Shown here one piece after another: positions 6,058 to 6,969 of a DNA stretch of 6,969 nucleotides. The stretch lies in contig WFNC01000103.1 in assembly GCA_015488785.1 (NCBI GenBank), forward strand, positions 1 through 6,969, read 5' to 3'. Origin of the DNA: Flavobacteriales bacterium (GTDB taxonomy: Bacteria; Bacteroidota; Bacteroidia; Flavobacteriales_D; Parvicellaceae). Each line of letters begins with the position of its first letter. Position 1 is the stretch's first letter. The translations under genes and the position numbers were made by a program. Under the pieces are notes generated by a model. It was not told the origin of the DNA. It saw nothing but the letters and a program-made list of their open reading frames with translations, and did no database searches.

Positions 6058-6969
6058 ATGATTCGTAACAAAACTGTATTAATAACTGGAGGAGCCGGAT
6101 TTATAGGTTCTAACATATCCGAAAAATTGATTACTCAAAACAACAAGATAATTTGTTTTGATAATTTTTCGACAGGTAAAAAAGAAAATATAGCAAAATT
6201 ACTAACGAATGAAAACTATACTTTAATAGAAGGTGATATTAGAGATTTGGAAGCGTGTAAAAAAGTAACCAAAGGCGTTGATATTATTTTACACCAAGCC
6301 GCTTTAGGATCTGTTCCACGATCAATAAAAGACCCTATAACAACTAACGAAGTAAATATCTCAGGTTTTTTAAATATGTTGGTAGCCGCAAAAGAAAACA
6401 ATGTAAAACGTTTTGTTTATGCAGCTAGTTCTTCTACTTATGGAGATTCAAAACAGTTGCCAAAAATTGAAGAAAATATCGGTAGTCCACTTTCTCCTTA
6501 TGCAGTTACAAAATATGTAAACGAACTCTACGCAAAAGTATTCTCATCGCTATATGATTTAGAAATTATAGGGTTAAGATATTTTAATGTTTACGGTAGA
6601 AAACAAGACCCTAACGGAGCATATGCTGCTGCAATTCCAAAATTTGTAAAAGCATATATTAACTATGAAGCTCCTACCATACATGGAGACGGAACACAAA
6701 CAAGAGATTTTACCTACATTGACAATGTAATACAAGCAAACGAGCTAGCGGCAACTACAACAAATGCAGACGCACTAAATCAAGTTTATAATGTTGCTTG
6801 TGGAGAAGAAACAATACTTAACGATTTGCTCGATCAAGTAAAAACTTTGTTAAGCAAATTTGACTCTAAAATTAGCGAAGTCTCACCAATTCATATTCAA
6901 GAACGACAAGGAGATGTAAGATACTCATTGGCTTCAATAGAAAAAGCAAAAAGATACTTAGGATATAAA
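6058..6969 (+). CDS. wbpP: UDP-N-acetylglucosamine 4-epimerase, WbpP/TviC type (3' end missing)
   Basis: The first 304 residues of an extended short-chain dehydrogenase/reductase, open at the window edge; relatives run to about 320-345 residues, so a few dozen are missing. The enzyme class interconverts UDP-GlcNAc and UDP-GalNAc (or their uronic acids) using bound NAD, supplying sugars for O-antigen, capsule or exopolysaccharide. The dinucleotide-binding motif is GGAGFIG (11-17), with Asp35 in CFDNFSTG placed to bind the NAD ribose. The catalytic set is the Ser cluster 124-126 with Tyr148 and Lys152 in YAVTK. HQAALGSVPRSI (79-90) and SPLSPYAVTKYVNELYA (143-159) are hallmarks of the WbpP/TviC group rather than classic GalE. 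In RYSLA (288-292), Ser290 aligns by eye with GalE Tyr299, the gate residue; a small residue there fits N-acetylated substrates. The start is the first ATG, eight bases after rny. Confidence 0.9.
   Translation, partial: MIRNKTVLITGGAGFIGSNISEKLITQNNKIICFDNFSTGKKENIAKLLTNENYTLIEGDIRDLEACKKVTKGVDIILHQAALGSVPRSIKDPITTNEVNISGFLNMLVAAKENNVKRFVYAASSSTYGDSKQLPKIEENIGSPLSPYAVTKYVNELYAKVFSSLYDLEIIGLRYFNVYGRKQDPNGAYAAAIPKFVKAYINYEAPTIHGDGTQTRDFTYIDNVIQANELAATTTNADALNQVYNVACGEETILNDLLDQVKTLLSKFDSKISEVSPIHIQERQGDVRYSLASIEKAKRYLGYK

Noticed and set aside
6216..6401. Reverse open frame of 61 codons
   Set aside because: It lies wholly within the epimerase coding region, whose motifs are unambiguous.

Overview
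This AT-rich window most likely comes from a member of the Bacteroidota, class Flavobacteriia. The evidence is the protein families (a 'GNVGIGTTxP' repeat surface protein, a COX15-type heme A synthase, and a coiled-coil/zapA/rny block), the lack of Shine-Dalgarno sequences before every start codon (A/T-rich leaders instead), and several upstream TAnnTTTG boxes of the Bacteroidota -7 type. Genus cannot be fixed from the sequence alone. No stretch over 300 bases lacks a gene. I saw no tRNA, rRNA, CRISPR array, transposase or phage gene.

Layout. Bases 1-126 are a non-coding leader or the very end of an upstream gene, with a short AGAY-periodic tract and an A10 run. A forward LD-carboxypeptidase gene (127-1011) follows. 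It converges with a reverse-strand gene (1008-2669) for an exported 553-residue repeat protein, and the two stop codons overlap. A 64-bp divergent intergenic region leads to the forward heme A synthase gene ctaA (2734-3711). After a 119-bp gap with a good Bacteroidota-type promoter come a small coiled-coil gene (3831-4121) and zapA (4131-4415), nine bases apart. A 92-bp gap with a weak hairpin and a -7-like box leads to rny, ribonuclease Y (4508-6049). Eight bases further on, a WbpP/TviC-type nucleotide-sugar epimerase (6058 to the window end) runs off the edge.

How the genes work together. Most are housekeeping: LD-carboxypeptidase in peptidoglycan recycling, CtaA for heme A of terminal oxidases, ZapA (and probably its coiled-coil neighbour) at the division ring, RNase Y in mRNA turnover, and the epimerase supplying N-acetyl-hexosamine sugars for surface polysaccharide. 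The accessory-looking element is the reverse-strand repeat protein. It has a signal peptide, five spaced GNVG(I/V/L)G repeats and a short conserved-looking C-terminal tail, but no obvious sorting or autoprocessing domain. Nothing here amounts to a clear new multi-gene system. The two items most worth following are the repeat protein and the coiled-coil partner of zapA.
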